Shown here: positions 27,971 through 37,533 of the stretch, in pieces
Position numbering within the stretch: the stretch's first letter is position 1
Layout of the letters: the number at the start of each line of letters is the position of its first letter
Assembly (NCBI GenBank): GCA_963807355.1
Contig: CAWEBX010000012.1
Location: forward strand, 62,001-126,000
Origin: Nitrobacter sp963807355
GTDB lineage: Bacteria > Pseudomonadota > Alphaproteobacteria > Rhizobiales > Xanthobacteraceae
Direction: 5' to 3'
Length of the DNA: 64,000 nt
Made by a program: the position numbers and the translations under genes
Notes under the pieces: model-generated
Told to the model about the DNA's origin: nothing
The model's database searches: none
Seen by the model: the letters and a program-made list of their open reading frames with translations, nothing else

Positions 27971-28999
27971 TCAATTCACGCCGAGCTTCTTCTGCAGGCT
28001 CGACGACGAGGTGGTGTACTGGAACACCAGCCGCTTGTCCGGATAGACGTAGCGATGTGCCTTCTGCGCCATCAGCGCGCCTTCGTGGAAGCCGGAGAGG
28101 ATCAGCTTCAGCTTGCCGGGATAGGTGTTGATGTCGCCGATCGCGAAGATGCCGGGCACGTTGGTCTCGAACGACGCAGTCTCCACCGGTACAAGATTGT
28201 TCTCAAGGTGAAGGCCCCAGTTGGCGACAGGCCCGAGCTTCATGGTCAGCCCGAAGAACGGCAGCATGGTATCGCAACTGACCGTCGACATCGCATTGTC
28301 GCTGCCCTTCACCTGCGCGCCGGAGAGTTTTCCGTCCGCGCCTTCCAGCGCCGTAACCTGGCCGATCTTCAAATCCATCTTGCCGTCCGCAACCAGCTTG
28401 CGCATCTGCTCGACGCTATGAGGAGCCGCGCGAAAATCGTCGCGCCGGTGCAGAAGCGTCATGCGCTTCGCCAGCGGGTGCAGGTTGAGCGTCCAGTCGA
28501 GCGCGGAGTCGCCGCCGCCGACGATCAGAATCTCCTTGTCGCGGAACTGCTCCATCTTGCGCACCGCATAGAACACGGAAGTGTTTTCATAAGCCTCGAT
28601 GCCGGGCACCGGCGGCCGTTTCGGCTGGAACGAGCCGCCACCCGCGGACACCACGACGACCTTGCACTCGAACACCTGGCCAGCGTCGGTGGTGAGGCGG
28701 AATCCGGGATCGCCGATTTTCTCGATGCTCTCCACCATCTCGTTGAGATGGAACGTCGGGTTGAACGGCTTGATCTGCTCCAGCAGGGCTTCGGTGAGCC
28801 CTTGACCGGTCACCAACGGAATACCGGGAATGTCGTAGATAGGCTTCTCCGGATAAAGCTCGGCGCACTGCCCGCCGATCTTGTCGAGGATGTCGACAAG
28901 ATGCACCTTCATGTCGAGCAGCCCCAGTTCGAACACGGCAAACAGTCCGCAGGGGCCCGCACCGATAATCAGCACATCCGTCTTGATCGCTTCGCTCAT
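27971..28999 (-). CDS. Ferredoxin/flavodoxin-NADP+ reductase, thioredoxin-reductase-like type
   Basis: The 342-residue flavoprotein has the FAD motif LIIGAGPCGLFAVFELG, the family-specific GGQCAELYPEKPIYDIPG, the NADPH motif IVGGGDSALDW and a C-terminal FAD contact IFAIGDINTYPGK. It lacks the redox CxxC of thioredoxin reductase, as expected of this FNR class found in alphaproteobacteria and Firmicutes. It passes electrons between NADPH and ferredoxin. I choose ATG 28999 (MSEAIKTDVL) over an upstream frame start at 29041. A 2Fe-2S ferredoxin gene lies just upstream on the same strand and is its likely partner. Confidence 0.92.
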   Translation of the reverse strand: MSEAIKTDVLIIGAGPCGLFAVFELGLLDMKVHLVDILDKIGGQCAELYPEKPIYDIPGIPLVTGQGLTEALLEQIKPFNPTFHLNEMVESIEKIGDPGFRLTTDAGQVFECKVVVVSAGGGSFQPKRPPVPGIEAYENTSVFYAVRKMEQFRDKEILIVGGGDSALDWTLNLHPLAKRMTLLHRRDDFRAAPHSVEQMRKLVADGKMDLKIGQVTALEGADGKLSGAQVKGSDNAMSTVSCDTMLPFFGLTMKLGPVANWGLHLENNLVPVETASFETNVPGIFAIGDINTYPGKLKLILSGFHEGALMAQKAHRYVYPDKRLVFQYTTSSSSLQKKLGVN

Positions 29000-29070
29000 G
29001 TCAGCTTCTTTTTCCGTTGAAACCTTTGCGCGGGCCAGCACTACGGCCGCGCCGCCGCCTGGATATTCCT

Positions 29071-29114
29071 GACGCGTTTCTTCCCGCGAACGCTTATCAA
29101 ATTCGCTTCGCTAT
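29071..29114 (+). repeat. Dispersed palindromic element, degraded copy 4
   Basis: The copy reads ACGCGTTTCTTCCCGCGAAC and then TTCGCTTCGCTATA, matching the ends of the best copy but with a damaged centre. It lies between the ferredoxin reductase and ferredoxin genes. Confidence 0.55.
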
Positions 29115-29230
29115 AACCAACCGGCCGGTTTGAGGAAAGCCATAAACTGTCGCGGCGCCTGCACCGCGTCCGGCCAGCGTCACGCCAGATGCGGCTTTGT
29201 GGGCGGGCGTCAGTCGGCTATGCGACGCGC

Positions 29231-29551
29231 TTAAGCCTGCCGTTCCGGTACCGTAACCACGAGGCCTTCGAGTTCGTCGCTTACCTTGATCTGGCAGGAC
29301 AATCGCGAATTCGGCCGCACGTCGTAGCCGAAGTCGAGCATATCCTCTTCCATCGGCGTCGGTTTGCCGACCTTCTCGGCCCAAGCGTCGTCGATATAGA
29401 CGTGACAGGTGGCGCAGGCGCAGGCGCCGCCGCATTCGGCCTCAATGCCGGGAACGGCGTTACGGATTGCAGCTTCCATGACGGTCGCGCCGTTATCGAC
29501 GTCAACAGTGCGGGTTTCGCCGGAATGGTCGACAAAGTTGATCTTGGTCAT
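29231..29551 (-). CDS. 2Fe-2S ferredoxin, adrenodoxin-like
   Basis: The 106-residue protein has the adrenodoxin-type cluster motif: cysteines in ECGGACACATCHVYI with spacing C-x5-C-x2-C, and a fourth in SRLSCQIKV. It starts MTKINFVDHSGETRTVDVDN. Such ferredoxins donate electrons to P450s, iron-sulfur cluster assembly or, as the neighbour suggests, exchange them with the NADP reductase at 27971. The two genes are on one strand with about 230 bases between, which hold a degraded repeat. Confidence 0.93.
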   Translation of the reverse strand: MTKINFVDHSGETRTVDVDNGATVMEAAIRNAVPGIEAECGGACACATCHVYIDDAWAEKVGKPTPMEEDMLDFGYDVRPNSRLSCQIKVSDELEGLVVTVPERQA

Positions 29552-29675
29552 AGGGTGCCGTGTTGCCGAACAGATGACTGGTAATGAGGAAGTTCGGCTG
29601 TCCTATAACGAAACGATCGGGCCAACGCCAGCGGTCGGCGCAAAAAGGCGTACTCGCAGGGATTCGCCGGTGGCC

Positions 29676-30053
29676 TCAGGAGCGCTGCAGGATCGCATCA
29701 ATTGCCTGGCAAACCTGATTGACGGTGTCATTCAGCGTAACCCGCGGCTCCGCCGGATCGGCACCCTTGCGAAGCGCGGTTTCCAGATAGGCGGCGGCAG
29801 CGGCGACGTGAATGGCGCCTATCGCCCGCGCGGAGCCCTTCAGTTTGTGCGCCAGGATCGCGGCATTCGGCGGAAGTTGCGCCAGCGAGGCGGCCAGCTC
29901 GGCGGCCTGACCGGCGAACATCGCCAAAACCTCCCGTTTGAGACTGTCATCGCCGAGTGTCATGCGATGGAGATGGTCGAAATCGATCGGCCCATCCTCC
30001 GGAACCAACGGTGGCGAGTGCATCCAGTCGACCTGTCCAAGAGAAAACGACAT
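29676..30053 (-). CDS. HPt (histidine phosphotransfer) domain protein
   Basis: The 125-residue protein is one HPt domain: the phospho-histidine motif is AHKLKGSARAIGA near residue 70, within a four-helix bundle pattern. It would carry phosphate between response regulators and hybrid kinases. No kinase is adjacent, so its partner is unknown; the bphP hybrid kinase at 24676 is nearby but the link is a guess. The gene is divergent from the giant coiled-coil gene at 30432. Confidence 0.83.
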   Translation of the reverse strand: MSFSLGQVDWMHSPPLVPEDGPIDFDHLHRMTLGDDSLKREVLAMFAGQAAELAASLAQLPPNAAILAHKLKGSARAIGAIHVAAAAAYLETALRKGADPAEPRVTLNDTVNQVCQAIDAILQRS

Positions 30054-30431
30054 TGCTGCTATCCGGGCATCCGCTGCGACGGCGAGGTTCCCCCGCAGAA
30101 TCCGACCCAGCCAATCACGGAACTGGTTAATGGAACGTTTCAGGTACGAAACTGACCTTCCGTATGTTTAGAGACCAATTTCGACCTACTGCCCCATGAC
30201 TTTCGAGCCGCGCGAGCGGTCGGCGCCGCCAGCCGTTAACGATGATTAAGATTGTGTTAATCACGACCATTTCATTCGAGACGCCAAGCCAATAGGATGT
30301 TGGGGGGAAGTGACCGACAACGGGCGGTGGCGATTGCCGCGCCTGGGACCGGCTTGGGGCTCGGGTCGGCGACCGGACTTGCAGCGGCGACGCGAACTTG
30401 CGGTTTGCGTAACACGAGGGCGTGGACTGAG
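30054..30431. other. Divergent intergenic region before the giant coiled-coil gene
   Basis: These 378 bases lie between the HPt gene and the large coiled-coil gene and should contain both promoters. A longer frame from 30297 extends the large gene by 45 residues, but this part is basic, lacks a clear ribosome site, and looks unlike coding sequence. AT-richer tracts at 30235-30275 (GATGATTAAGATTGTGTTAA) may be promoter elements, but I cannot assign them. Confidence 0.45.
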
Positions 30432-33400
30432 ATGGCGAACAATCCCAAGAAGATCAAAGATCCGACAGAGGTCGCTCTCTCCGCCATACAGGAGGCGCTG
30501 AGCATCGGTGAGGCATCCGCAGCAGACCTTGATCAGGCTGTGACCCGTCACAATGTCGCCCCGCCGGTCCCACCCGCCGGCCATGGCGAGGAGTGGCCCG
30601 GCATCCGTGCAGATCGACCAATTCCTGAAGCCGCTGAGGGACCGCACTTCACGCGACGCCCTGCCAACGACGACCGTGAAACGATCGGGCAAATCCTTCA
30701 GTCGCTCCAAAAGAGCGGTCCTTCCCGCAACATCTATACGCTGGCGACCCTGTTTGCCGGTATCTGGATTCTCGGCGCCGGTCTTCTGACGATCAGCTTT
30801 TTGCCGTCGCTTCAGGCGGCCCTTGGTCAGGGTAGCGGCGGCACGCTCGCCCTCACCGGTCTGATTGCCGTGTTTTTCGCCCCTGTGCTGCTGTTCTACT
30901 TTTTGGCCAATATGGCGTGGCGCGGACAGGAATTGCGCATGATCGCTCAGTCGATGGCCCAGGTGGCGATCCGATTCTCCGAGCCGGAAGGCTTGGCCAG
31001 CGATTCGGTGGTGACCGTGGGACAGGCGATCCGGCGCGAAGTTGCCGCAATGGGCGACGGCGTCGAGCGTGCCATCGCCCGAGCCGGCGAACTGGAAGCC
31101 TTGGTCGCCAACGAGGTCGCCGCGCTGGAACGTGCCTATTCTGATAACGAGGTGCGGATTCGCGCTTTGCTTCAGGATATCGCGCATCAGCGGGACAACC
31201 TCGTCGGCCAGGCCGAGCAGGTCCGCAGTGCAATCTCGGGTGTCCAGATAGACCTGCGGCATGACATCGCGCTGATCAGTGATGCCATCGCCTCGCGCGT
31301 CGACGAAGTCGCAAAGGGCATCACCGGTACGTTGGAAGAGCGCGGCGAGCACATTACGACGGCTCTTAGTAATGCCGGAGACAACATGATTTTTGCGCTC
31401 GGCGAACGAGGCGGCGACTTGCTCGACCGCCTTGAGGAAGCCAGCGCCCAGACCGCCCGCGCCGTTCTCGACGCCAGCGAGCGCTTGACCAGCAGCCTTA
31501 ATTTCAAGACCGGTCACGTCCACGATGAATTCGTCGATCTGGCCGACCGCGTCCATGACATGCTGAACGATCGGATCGACCGGATTACGGGCGACTTCGA
31601 GCAGAAATCGGCATCCATCGTCGAAGGCATTTCGGATCGTACCGAACAAGTCCACGACGCTCTGAAAAATTCCAGCGATTCCCTGCTGGTGGAACTCGAG
31701 CTTCGCGGCGGCGACCTTGCCAGCAAGATCGACGAGGCCGGCAACCGGCTGGCAAGCCGTATTCTATCGTGCGGTGACAAGGCGAGCGAAGCACTCGACG
31801 TCACAGTCAACACACTGGTTGCCAACGTCGTCACTCAAACCGAAACTGCGCACGATACGCTTAGCCTTCAGATGAACGCGTTCGATCAACTGGTGAAAGA
31901 CCAAGGCTCCGAACTCGCAGAGAAATTCGCACGCGACAGCGGCACGCTCGGCGCCCTGATCACTCGCCACATCTCGGAGTTTGATCGCACGGTGAAGACC
32001 TTCGGCGCTGAGATCGTCGATCGCCTTGGCCAGCGCACCGAAGATATCGCACAGAGTATGAAGAACTATGTCGATACCTTCGATACACGACTCACTTCCA
32101 ATGGAGGCGAGATCAGCGCCGCGCTGGATCAGCATCTGGCAAGATTCGAAACCTCGCTCCAGTCGCGCGTCACCAATCTCGATGCTTCGTTTGACGCTAA
32201 AATCAAAGCGTTCGACGAATCGGTCAACGGCCGCCTGAAAACACTGGAGCAAATCTTCGATACGCGTGCAAAATCAGTCACGGAGACAATCGACAGCCGG
32301 CTTGGTACCCTCACCTCGTCGCTATCCGATGGCGCCGCTCATGCGATCGGCTCGATCGAGAGTCGTCTCTCCCTCCTTACAACATCGCTGGCTGAAGGCG
32401 CGACGCAGGCCGTCGTGGCACTTGAAGGACGCATCTCGGGGGTGACTGAAGCCATCGACGACCGTAGCGCTTACCTCGCGGATACGATCACCGCGCGGTT
32501 CCAGGAAATCCATCAGGGTCTCGACGAGCGCGTAGGCTTTGTTGCGACCGCGATCGACACACGGGTCGCGCAGTTCGAGGATCTGCTCGGATCGCGAATT
32601 GAAGCTGTGGCAGGCCGCTTCGAATTGAGCGGGCGCGAGGCCAGCGACACACTGTTGGCACGCGCCGAAGAGCTGTCGCTCGGTATCAAGTCGCACGTCG
32701 AGGATGCGGAACGCTCGCTGACCAATCTAGTCGTCAATACAAGCGAAACCATTCAGACGGGCGCTCGCTCTGCTAAACAGTCCCTGCTTTCGATTTCAAC
32801 CGATGTGGGTGCCCAGCTTCAGCTGACGTCGACGGAGGTCGAGCGCGCCTTGACCACCGCCGGAACGGCGGCTGCCAGCTCCATCCTCAACAGCGCCCGC
32901 GAGGCGCAGACGACGCTGATCAACTCATCCGCAGAGACTGCAAGTCAGGCGAAATCCCTGTCAGCCGATATCGAGCGGACGCTGACTGCCGCTGGTGCCA
33001 ACACGGCAGATTCAGTTCTCGCCGGCGCGCGCGCGGCGCAGACCACGCTGGTCTCCGCGTCATCGGACGCCGCAAATCAAGTGAAATCGCTCGCGAGCGA
33101 TATCGAACGCACGCTCACGACTGTCGGGTCCGACGTTGAGCGCATGCTGTCCGCCACCGGCACGTCGACCGCGGACACTGTCCTGTCGAGCGCGAGGGAG
33201 GCCCAGAACACACTCGTCAACGCTTCGGCCGACGCCGCAAATCAGGTCAAATCGCTCGGAAGCGACATTGAGCGAACATTGACAGCAGCGAGCGTTGATA
33301 CCTCCGCCGCCATACTCAACAGCGCACGCGAAGCCCAGAACACACTCGTCAACGCTTCGGCCGACGCCGCAAATCAGGTCAAATCGCTCGGAAGCGACAT

Positions 33401-34664
33401 CGAGCAGACATTGACGACAGTGAGCGCCGGCACCGCCGCCGCCATACTCAACAGCGCACGCGAAGCCCAGAGCACCCTCACCACCACGTCGGCAGAGGCC
33501 GTAAGTCAGGTCAAGTTGCTTGCAAGCGACATCGAGCAGACATTGACGACAGTGAGCGCCGGCACCGCCGCCGCCATACTCAACAGCGCACGCGAAGCCC
33601 AGAGCACCCTCACCACCACGTCGGCCGATACCGCAAACCAGGTCAAATCGCTCGCAAGCGACATCGAGCGGACATTGACGACAGTAAGCGCTGATACCGC
33701 CGCCGCCATTCTCAACAGCGCACGCGAAGCTCACAACACCCTCACCACCACTTCGGCTGATACGGTAAGCCAGGTCAAATCGCTCACGAACGAGATCGAA
33801 CAGACGTTGACGACGGTAGGCGCTGATACCGCCGCCGCGCTCCTCGGCAGCGCACGCCAGGCCCAGAGCACGCTCACCACCGCTTCCGCCGACTCTGCCA
33901 ATCAGATCAAAGTGATCTCGTCGGATATCGAACGCACCCTCCACGCAGCCGCGGCAAATACCACCGAGATAATTCAAGCGACCGCGCAAAATGCGCAGAC
34001 CGCCCTTGTCTCGGCGTCAAACGAAATCAGCATGAAGGTCAAGTCGGCCTCGACCGACGCCGAGCGCTTGATCTTCTCGGCCAGCGGCGGCTTCGGCACG
34101 ATGATCACCGGTAAAACGGACGAAATCGTCAATTACGTCCAGCAGCAGACGGATCGTCTCTCACAGGTTCTCGATACCAAACGGGGATCTCTGATCGAAG
34201 CTCTCGGGAGCAAGGCCGATCAACTCAACTCCGATATCGGCCGCGTTACCGGCGACGCCCTCAAGTCGATCGAGGCCAGAGGCCAGGCATTCTCGCAATC
34301 GATCGCTGCGAATGGCTCCGACGTGGTCCGCACAATCACCAACGCGGGCGAGCTAGCAACGGCCGCGGTCAGCAAATCATTGAAGGGTCTCGAGGAGGCA
34401 TCCCACTCCGCCATCGATCAGTCCCGGCAAGCATCCATCGCGGCCGTCACCGAGATGCAGGAGACCAGCAAGATATTGCGCACGGATACAGTTGCGCTGT
34501 TTGAGCGGCTGCGAGAGGGCAATATTCTTCTTCAGGAGGTCCTCACCGGAGCGCACGAAAATCTCAATTCGCTGGAGCGCACGCTCGTCACACGCGTCGC
34601 CGATTTCGTCACTACGATGAGGGATGTCAACTCGCAGAGCGGCCTCGCGAACTCAGACACTTGA
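30432..34664 (+). CDS. Gpr/RgsE-like giant polar-growth coiled-coil protein, 5' portion (frameshifted gene)
   Basis: From ATG 30432 (MANNPKKIKDPTEVALSA) this encodes 1,410 residues. A soluble N-terminus is followed by two membrane segments at about 95-125 (IYTLATLFAGIWILGAGLLT) and 135-158 (TLALTGLIAVFFAPVLLFYF). The rest is long amphipathic helix made of 11- and 44-residue repeats, the apolipoprotein-like pattern known from the growth pole ring protein of Agrobacterium (Gpr) and RgsE of Sinorhizobium. Those proteins form a ring at the growing pole. The frame ends by a shift at about 34650 (GLAN against ATQTLEDQL), explained by one extra A. The gene continues at 34624-35961. Family assignment rests on architecture and is inferred. 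Confidence 0.78.
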   Translation: MANNPKKIKDPTEVALSAIQEALSIGEASAADLDQAVTRHNVAPPVPPAGHGEEWPGIRADRPIPEAAEGPHFTRRPANDDRETIGQILQSLQKSGPSRNIYTLATLFAGIWILGAGLLTISFLPSLQAALGQGSGGTLALTGLIAVFFAPVLLFYFLANMAWRGQELRMIAQSMAQVAIRFSEPEGLASDSVVTVGQAIRREVAAMGDGVERAIARAGELEALVANEVAALERAYSDNEVRIRALLQDIAHQRDNLVGQAEQVRSAISGVQIDLRHDIALISDAIASRVDEVAKGITGTLEERGEHITTALSNAGDNMIFALGERGGDLLDRLEEASAQTARAVLDASERLTSSLNFKTGHVHDEFVDLADRVHDMLNDRIDRITGDFEQKSASIVEGISDRTEQVHDALKNSSDSLLVELELRGGDLASKIDEAGNRLASRILSCGDKASEALDVTVNTLVANVVTQTETAHDTLSLQMNAFDQLVKDQGSELAEKFARDSGTLGALITRHISEFDRTVKTFGAEIVDRLGQRTEDIAQSMKNYVDTFDTRLTSNGGEISAALDQHLARFETSLQSRVTNLDASFDAKIKAFDESVNGRLKTLEQIFDTRAKSVTETIDSRLGTLTSSLSDGAAHAIGSIESRLSLLTTSLAEGATQAVVALEGRISGVTEAIDDRSAYLADTITARFQEIHQGLDERVGFVATAIDTRVAQFEDLLGSRIEAVAGRFELSGREASDTLLARAEELSLGIKSHVEDAERSLTNLVVNTSETIQTGARSAKQSLLSISTDVGAQLQLTSTEVERALTTAGTAAASSILNSAREAQTTLINSSAETASQAKSLSADIERTLTAAGANTADSVLAGARAAQTTLVSASSDAANQVKSLASDIERTLTTVGSDVERMLSATGTSTADTVLSSAREAQNTLVNASADAANQVKSLGSDIERTLTAASVDTSAAILNSAREAQNTLVNASADAANQVKSLGSDIEQTLTTVSAGTAAAILNSAREAQSTLTTTSAEAVSQVKLLASDIEQTLTTVSAGTAAAILNSAREAQSTLTTTSADTANQVKSLASDIERTLTTVSADTAAAILNSAREAHNTLTTTSADTVSQVKSLTNEIEQTLTTVGADTAAALLGSARQAQSTLTTASADSANQIKVISSDIERTLHAAAANTTEIIQATAQNAQTALVSASNEISMKVKSASTDAERLIFSASGGFGTMITGKTDEIVNYVQQQTDRLSQVLDTKRGSLIEALGSKADQLNSDIGRVTGDALKSIEARGQAFSQSIAANGSDVVRTITNAGELATAAVSKSLKGLEEASHSAIDQSRQASIAAVTEMQETSKILRTDTVALFERLREGNILLQEVLTGAHENLNSLERTLVTRVADFVTTMRDVNSQSGLANSDT
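32830..34050 (+). repeat. Tandem 132-bp (44-residue) repeats inside the Gpr/RgsE-like gene
   Basis: About nine copies of a 44-residue unit are seen, each with an anchor like AAAILNSAREAQSTLTTTSA and a linker such as NQVKSLASDIERTLTTV. The units starting at 33421 and 33553 are exactly 132 bases apart and almost identical at the DNA level, so the array grew by recent duplication. Between the second and third unit an extra 11 residues occur (DVERMLSATGT region), showing that the basic unit is 11 and that 44 is four elevens. Older units at the array edges are more diverged. Confidence 0.88.
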
Positions 34665-35961
34665 AGATCAATTGACGTTGTTCAACACCAAAACCTCGAA
34701 GGCTCTCGATGATCTTGGCAGCTTATCCGCCGAGTTTGAGACTCATGGAAAAATTTTGGTCGAAGCTACAGCGCGAGTCGAACAGAGCAACCGAAGCGCC
34801 ACCTCCTCCGTCGAGGAGCGTAAGTCGGCGCTGGAATCACTCGTGACAACAATCGACTTGCGGACGACCGACTTCGACCAACGGCTGACGCGTTTTACGA
34901 GCTTGCTCGATGAATCGCTCGCCGCCGCCGAAGAGCGCGCCCGCGATATCGCGCGGGTGGTGGCCGAAACCGCCGGCGCGGGATCTGCCGCGATCAACCG
35001 TCAGTTTGAGGCCGTTCGGGCTACGGCCGAGGAAGAACGCCGCCTGACGTCAGAATCGATGGGCGAGATTTGCAAGAAGGCGAGCCAGGAAGCTGAGTCG
35101 ATGCTCAGGCAGTCCGCCGACCGGTTCGCCGCGTTGGTGCAGAGCATGAAGCAGATGTCGGCCGAGATGCATTCCGAGCTGGAGGCGACGCGCGGCGAGC
35201 TTCGTCGCGGCGTGCTCGAGATGCCGCAGGAGGCGGCGGAGAGCACCGCTCAGATGCGTAAAGTGATTGTGGATCAGATCGAAGCGCTTGCCGAACTCAA
35301 CCGGATCGTCGCACGCCATGGCCATGGGTTCGACGTCGTCAGCAGCGGCAGTTCGCCGCGCGAGGAAGAGCCGGTGATGGCGGCCGCTGCCAGCCGGAGC
35401 GCGGCAACGGCACGCCCTGCGGCACGTATGCGTGACAACGGCAGTGCATCGAACCTGCCGACGCCGGACCTTGGCATTCAGTCAGCTCGCCGCACCGATC
35501 AGCCAGCCAAACCGCCAGGCGCTGACGATGAGGGTGACGGTTGGCTTTCGGATTTGCTGAACCGCGCCGATACCGGAAGCGGCGACATTCCACGCGGACG
35601 ACCAGCGCCGCCGGCTGCGCCCGTAAATCCTCTGGATTCACTGTCGCTTGATATCGGCCGCCTGATGGACCGCAAGCTTGTCGGCGAGATGTGGGACCGC
35701 TATCAGCGTGGCGAACGCAAGGCCTTCACTAAGCGGCTCTACACGCCAGGCGGTCAAAAGGCCTTTGACGAGGTGGCCCGCAAATACCGTACGGACCGCA
35801 CTTTCAAACAGACGGCGGATCGCTACATTGCCGAATTTGAACGGCTGCTGGACGAGGTCGCACGCGACGAGCGAGAACCCTCGGTGATAAGCGACCATCT
35901 GACATCCGAGACCGGGTTGGTCTATACCTTGCTCGCGCATGCGGCGGGACGGCTCGCATAG
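34624..35961 (+). CDS. Gpr/RgsE-like protein, 3' portion after the frameshift
   Basis: This frame gives the C-terminal part, genuine from about TLEDQLTLFNTKTSKALDDL. It continues the helical rod for about 200 residues (HSELEATRGELRRGVLEMPQ), then a Pro/Ala-rich linker, and ends with a compact conserved domain (LSLDIGRLMDRKLVGEMWDR, RYIAEFERLLDEVARDE). The first 11 residues are likely not translated as such, since the real gene enters from the upstream frame. Joined, the protein would be about 1,840 residues. A terminator follows at 35978. If the shift is real, the rod would lose its C-terminal domain. Confidence 0.78.
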   Translation: MSTRRAASRTQTLEDQLTLFNTKTSKALDDLGSLSAEFETHGKILVEATARVEQSNRSATSSVEERKSALESLVTTIDLRTTDFDQRLTRFTSLLDESLAAAEERARDIARVVAETAGAGSAAINRQFEAVRATAEEERRLTSESMGEICKKASQEAESMLRQSADRFAALVQSMKQMSAEMHSELEATRGELRRGVLEMPQEAAESTAQMRKVIVDQIEALAELNRIVARHGHGFDVVSSGSSPREEEPVMAAAASRSAATARPAARMRDNGSASNLPTPDLGIQSARRTDQPAKPPGADDEGDGWLSDLLNRADTGSGDIPRGRPAPPAAPVNPLDSLSLDIGRLMDRKLVGEMWDRYQRGERKAFTKRLYTPGGQKAFDEVARKYRTDRTFKQTADRYIAEFERLLDEVARDEREPSVISDHLTSETGLVYTLLAHAAGRLA

Positions 35962-35977
35962 CGCTTCACCGGCTGAA

Positions 35978-36008
35978 AAACGGAGGCTTGAAACCTCCGT
36001 TTCTTAGC
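35978..36008 (+). terminator. Rho-independent terminator after the Gpr/RgsE-like gene
   Basis: A 9-bp perfect stem, AAACGGAGG with CCTCCGTTT (35978-35986 and 35994-36002), with loop CTTGAAA, is followed by a weak T-rich tail (TTTCTTAGCTTTT). It begins 17 bases after the stop codon. Confidence 0.82.
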
Positions 36009-36350
36009 TTTTGATACCGACGAAGACCAGATCGCACCCGGAATATCGCGGCCCTTTCAATTCAAGGGGCCGCAGCGGGCACAAGATCGCGCTACGCAGC
36101 ATGCTCCTTCCGCCCCTTTAGAAGGCCAGCCGACAGCGCGGGAGCCGTGCGTTGCCGCCAACGTTTGGCCAGCGCCAGACCGGTCGCCTTGCGCAACCGG
36201 GTTCAGTGTGGGATCGTCGACCAACATTGGTTCCGCGCAGTGGTCTCTGCCGACATGAAGCGGAACGTCAACATGGGGTCGCTGGCTCGCGGATTTATCC
36301 CTCCCAACGTGACCGGCTTGCGGTGCATTCGGACCTGCCAATTGGAAATA

Positions 36351-37343
36351 TTGTCGAACGACGCAATCACGCTTCGGTGCCGCATCGAACGTTGGCCGAT
36401 CGCCGGGAGTTTCACGATCAGCCGCGGCGCCAAGACCGAAGCCGTCGTGGTCATCGCCGAAATCAGCCGGAGTGGCCACACCGGACGCGGAGAATGCGTT
36501 CCATATGCTCGTTATGGGGAGACGCCGGAAGGGGTTCTCGCTGCCATCCTCGGGATGCAGAAGCCTCTCGCAGCAGGCCTGGATCGCCAATCACTCGCGT
36601 CCGCCATGCCAGCTGGCGCGGCGCGGAACGCACTGGACTGCGCGCTCTGGGATCTCGAGGCTAAATGCAGCGGCCGGCGGATATGGACATTACTGGATCG
36701 TTCGGCGCCCTCTCCTCGCTCCACGGCCTATACAATCTCACTCGGCTCGCCTGAGGCGATGGCGGCAGCGACCGCCAAAGCCGCGCATCGGCCCCTCCTC
36801 AAGATCAAACTTGGTGGCGACGGCGATCCCCAGCGCATAGCCGCTGTGCGCAAACAGGCTCGCGAATCGGAGCTGATCGTCGACGCCAACGAAGCATGGA
36901 CGCTTCATAATCTCGAGCCGAACCTGGCGGCTTGCGAGGCCGCCGGCGTCACGCTCGTTGAGCAACCCCTCCCCGCAGGGAGCGACGACGCGCTGGCACG
37001 CATTCGCAGACCCATTGCTGTCTGCGCTGATGAAAGCGTTCATGACCGGGCATCGCTCGACGGCCTTCGCGAACGCTACGACGCCATCAACATCAAGCTC
37101 GATAAGACCGGCGGTCTGACCGAAGCGCTGGCCATGGCGGATGCGGCCCGCGCGTTGCGTTTCGAAATCATGATCGGGTGCATGGTCGCAACTTCGCTGT
37201 CGATGGCGCCCGCCATGCTGATCGCGCAGCAAGCCCGCTTCGTCGACCTCGATGGTCCGCTGTTGCTGGCTGACGACCGTAACAACGGTCTTCGCTACGA
37301 CGGCAGCACTGTCTATCCGCCGGACGCGGCGCTCTGGGGCTGA
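36351..37343 (+). CDS. Dipeptide epimerase (L-Ala-D/L-Glu epimerase-like, enolase superfamily)
   Basis: The protein has the enolase-superfamily active site: the KxK motif in LLKIKLGGDGD, metal ligands in IVDANEAW, VEQPLP and CADESVHD, and the second catalytic lysine in INIKLDKTGG. These fit dipeptide epimerases that recycle murein peptides (L-Ala-D-Glu to L-Ala-L-Glu). The frame opens at 36147, but homologues start near IERWPIAGSFTISRG. I choose TTG 36351 with GGA five bases upstream, giving 330 residues, the usual size; ATG 36255 is the alternative. The gap back to the terminator at 36008 holds no other gene. Confidence 0.86.
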   Translation: MSNDAITLRCRIERWPIAGSFTISRGAKTEAVVVIAEISRSGHTGRGECVPYARYGETPEGVLAAILGMQKPLAAGLDRQSLASAMPAGAARNALDCALWDLEAKCSGRRIWTLLDRSAPSPRSTAYTISLGSPEAMAAATAKAAHRPLLKIKLGGDGDPQRIAAVRKQARESELIVDANEAWTLHNLEPNLAACEAAGVTLVEQPLPAGSDDALARIRRPIAVCADESVHDRASLDGLRERYDAINIKLDKTGGLTEALAMADAARALRFEIMIGCMVATSLSMAPAMLIAQQARFVDLDGPLLLADDRNNGLRYDGSTVYPPDAALWG

Positions 37344-37533
37344 TCCCGCTGGCTCTCACGGAACGTTCTCAGGGATGGTGCGCCGGCAAGCTCACGAGCG
37401 ACCGCGAACCACCTGCCCTCCAGAACGCGGCGAATGGGGGATTTCTGATTCGGATCGCGTCAATTCAATTGCGATTCGGGCTGAATCGTGTTGATCGTTA
37501 GCAACGCGCAATGATTTACGCGACGAGTTTGCC

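Noticed and set aside
33060..33989. 309-residue minus-strand frame with repeats rich in Cys and Gly
   Set aside because: It mirrors the 132-base repeats of the Gpr/RgsE-like gene on the plus strand, so the repeats are only the shadow.
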